Source: Neomesorhizobium albiziae
GTDB taxonomy: Bacteria > Pseudomonadota > Alphaproteobacteria > Rhizobiales > Rhizobiaceae
Direction of reading: 5' to 3'
NCBI RefSeq assembly: GCF_900114255.1
Contig: NZ_FOSL01000003.1
Span: 131,501-195,500, forward strand
Length of the DNA: 64,000 nt
The position numbers were made by a program, and so were the translations under genes. Positions 63,072 through 64,000 of the stretch are shown here, one piece after another (position 1 is the first letter of the stretch; each line of letters begins with the position of its first letter). The notes beneath the pieces were generated by a model, which saw only the letters and a list, made by a program, of their open reading frames with translations, had not been told where the DNA came from and ran no database searches.

Positions 63072-63518
63072 ATGATCGCCGTCACCATCCGCCCGCTGGA
63101 AAAATCCGACCATGCCGAATGGCGCCGCCTGTGGACGGCATACCTGACGTTTTATGAAACGACCCTACCCGAAGAAGTCTACGAAAAGACCTGGGAGCGC
63201 CTGTTCACCAAGGGCGAGTTCGAACCGAAAGGTTTTCTCGCGCTGATCGGCGGCAAGCCGGTCGGGCTTACCCACTTCATGTACCACCGCACCTGCTGGT
63301 CGTTGGTCAACAACTGCTACCTGCAGGACCTGTTCACCGACCCGGACGCGCGCGGCTCGGGCGCTGGTGCTGCGCTGATCGAGGCAGTGAAGGCGGATGC
63401 CGCCGCCAAGGGGATAAAAAACGTCTACTGGATGACGCACGAGACCAACGCCACCGCCCGCAAGCTCTACGACCGCGTGGCGCGCAGGACGGGCTTCATC
63501 GAATACGATCTGCTCTGA
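63072..63518 (+). CDS. GNAT-family N-acetyltransferase
   Basis: A 148-residue acetyltransferase with the acetyl-CoA loop region D-A-R-G-S-G-A-G-A-A-L and the L-Q-D-L-F-T-D-P strand before it. The substrate is unknown. AAGGAG lies 11 bases upstream of the ATG. Confidence 0.9.
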   Translation: MIAVTIRPLEKSDHAEWRRLWTAYLTFYETTLPEEVYEKTWERLFTKGEFEPKGFLALIGGKPVGLTHFMYHRTCWSLVNNCYLQDLFTDPDARGSGAGAALIEAVKADAAAKGIKNVYWMTHETNATARKLYDRVARRTGFIEYDLL

Positions 63519-63521
63519 AGC

Positions 63522-64000
63522 TCAACCCGATGTCTTCGCCACCCAGGCGTGCCACTGCGCCTTGCTGCCGCGGAAGACATTGAGGTCGATCTGGCCCTTC
63601 ACGCCGTGCGACAGGCCGGAGCCGGAATATTGCCAGAACACCCATTTGCGGCCGGGATAGACCTTTTCCGGATGCGCGGCGACGGAGCGCAGCCAGAACG
63701 GATAGTCGAGGAATTCGCCCCTCAGGTTGTCGCGGTAGAAGTCGGGCGCGGTGTAGATGATCGGACGCTGGCCGTAATGCCGTTCCAGTCTGTCCATGAA
63801 CACCTGCATCTTTTCCAGCACCGTCTCGCGTGACAGTCGCCGCTTGCAGCGCGACTCGCCATTGTATTCGACGTCGATGACCGGCGGCAGCGCGCCGGCA
63901 ACCTTGGGCACGTTGCGGATGAACCAGTCGGCCTGCTCGCCGGCGGTGCGGCACCAGTAGAAGAAGTGGTAGGCGCCGCGGCGCAATCCGGCTTCGCCGG
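63522..64000 (-). CDS. Glycoside hydrolase family 25 lysozyme, C-terminal part
   Basis: The frame is open to the end of the window, so the N-terminus is missing. The 159 or so residues present contain G-A-Y-H-F-F-Y-W, the catalytic P-P-V-I-D-V-E-Y-N, R-P-I-I-Y-T and F-W-Q-Y-S, all GH25 muramidase marks. It would cut peptidoglycan glycan strands. It converges on the GNAT gene with a three-base gap. Confidence 0.9.
   Translation of the reverse strand, partial: GEAGLRRGAYHFFYWCRTAGEQADWFIRNVPKVAGALPPVIDVEYNGESRCKRRLSRETVLEKMQVFMDRLERHYGQRPIIYTAPDFYRDNLRGEFLDYPFWLRSVAAHPEKVYPGRKWVFWQYSGSGLSHGVKGQIDLNVFRGSKAQWHAWVAKTSG

Overview
The window is chromosomal DNA from a high-GC alphaproteobacterium of the order Rhizobiales, most like Mesorhizobium or a close relative. 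The evidence is the RpoH type (RpoH box present), a DUF1465/RcdA gene with full CtrA boxes, two Omp25-like beta-barrel genes, an OpgC-type glucan acyltransferase, the gene order ruvCAB / ybgC-tolQRAB-pal-cpoB / tilS-ftsH-glmM, and dispersed short palindromic repeats of the rhizobial kind. I saw no rRNA, tRNA, CRISPR array, transposase or prophage. The species cannot be fixed from sequence alone.

Layout. 1-9.3 kb: end of an RluA-type pseudouridine synthase, rpoH, an unknown membrane protein, purA, an EamA transporter, a FitAB-like toxin-antitoxin pair, serA and serC with a candidate serC leader RNA. 9.3-12.8 kb: two outer-membrane beta-barrel genes, each with a perfect CtrA box at nearly the same offset, then glmM. 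13-17.2 kb: a cytochrome/beta-helix operon facing a TetR regulator, and a small overlapping two-gene module with a zinc-knuckle protein. 17.3-27.8 kb: ftsH, tilS, cpoB, pal, tolB, tolA, tolR, tolQ, ybgC, all on the minus strand. 27.8-30.8 kb: a GH5 glycosidase and a toxin/immunity-like pair. 30.8-35.5 kb: ruvB, ruvA, ruvC with an AbrB/PIN toxin-antitoxin cassette in both intergenic junctions, then rcdA and a three-hairpin small RNA next to CtrA boxes. 35.7-53.8 kb: mostly ordinary metabolism and envelope genes (acyl-CoA synthetase, OpgC, TSUP, ThiE-like, EF-P, inositol phosphatase, a MotA/OmpA-like pair, M32 and M20 peptidases, an ABC exporter, L31). 53.8-64 kb: a perfect 63-bp inverted repeat, SelW-like protein, YebC, an MBL-like protein, BrnTA, an ArsR/SRPBCC/VOC cluster, TerC, YmdB-like phosphoesterase, 5-formyl-THF cyclo-ligase with a 6S RNA candidate, MoxR ATPase, GNAT and a GH25 lysozyme.

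How it works together. The conserved backbone from ruvC to glmM (Holliday-junction processing, Tol-Pal envelope constriction, tRNA-Ile lysidine, FtsH protease, GlcN-1-P synthesis) is interrupted at several gene junctions by small accessory modules: two AbrB/PIN cassettes inside ruvCAB, a toxin-like pair plus GH5 gene between ruvB and ybgC, repeats between ybgC and tolQ, repeat sequence inserted in frame inside tilS, and a 4.4-kb block between ftsH and glmM. A second theme is cell-cycle control: four full TTAA-N7-TTAAC CtrA sites lie upstream of two outer-membrane proteins, rcdA (a CtrA-degradation factor) and an unannotated small RNA. A third theme is dispersed palindromic repeats of at least three families, some of which have become coding sequence.
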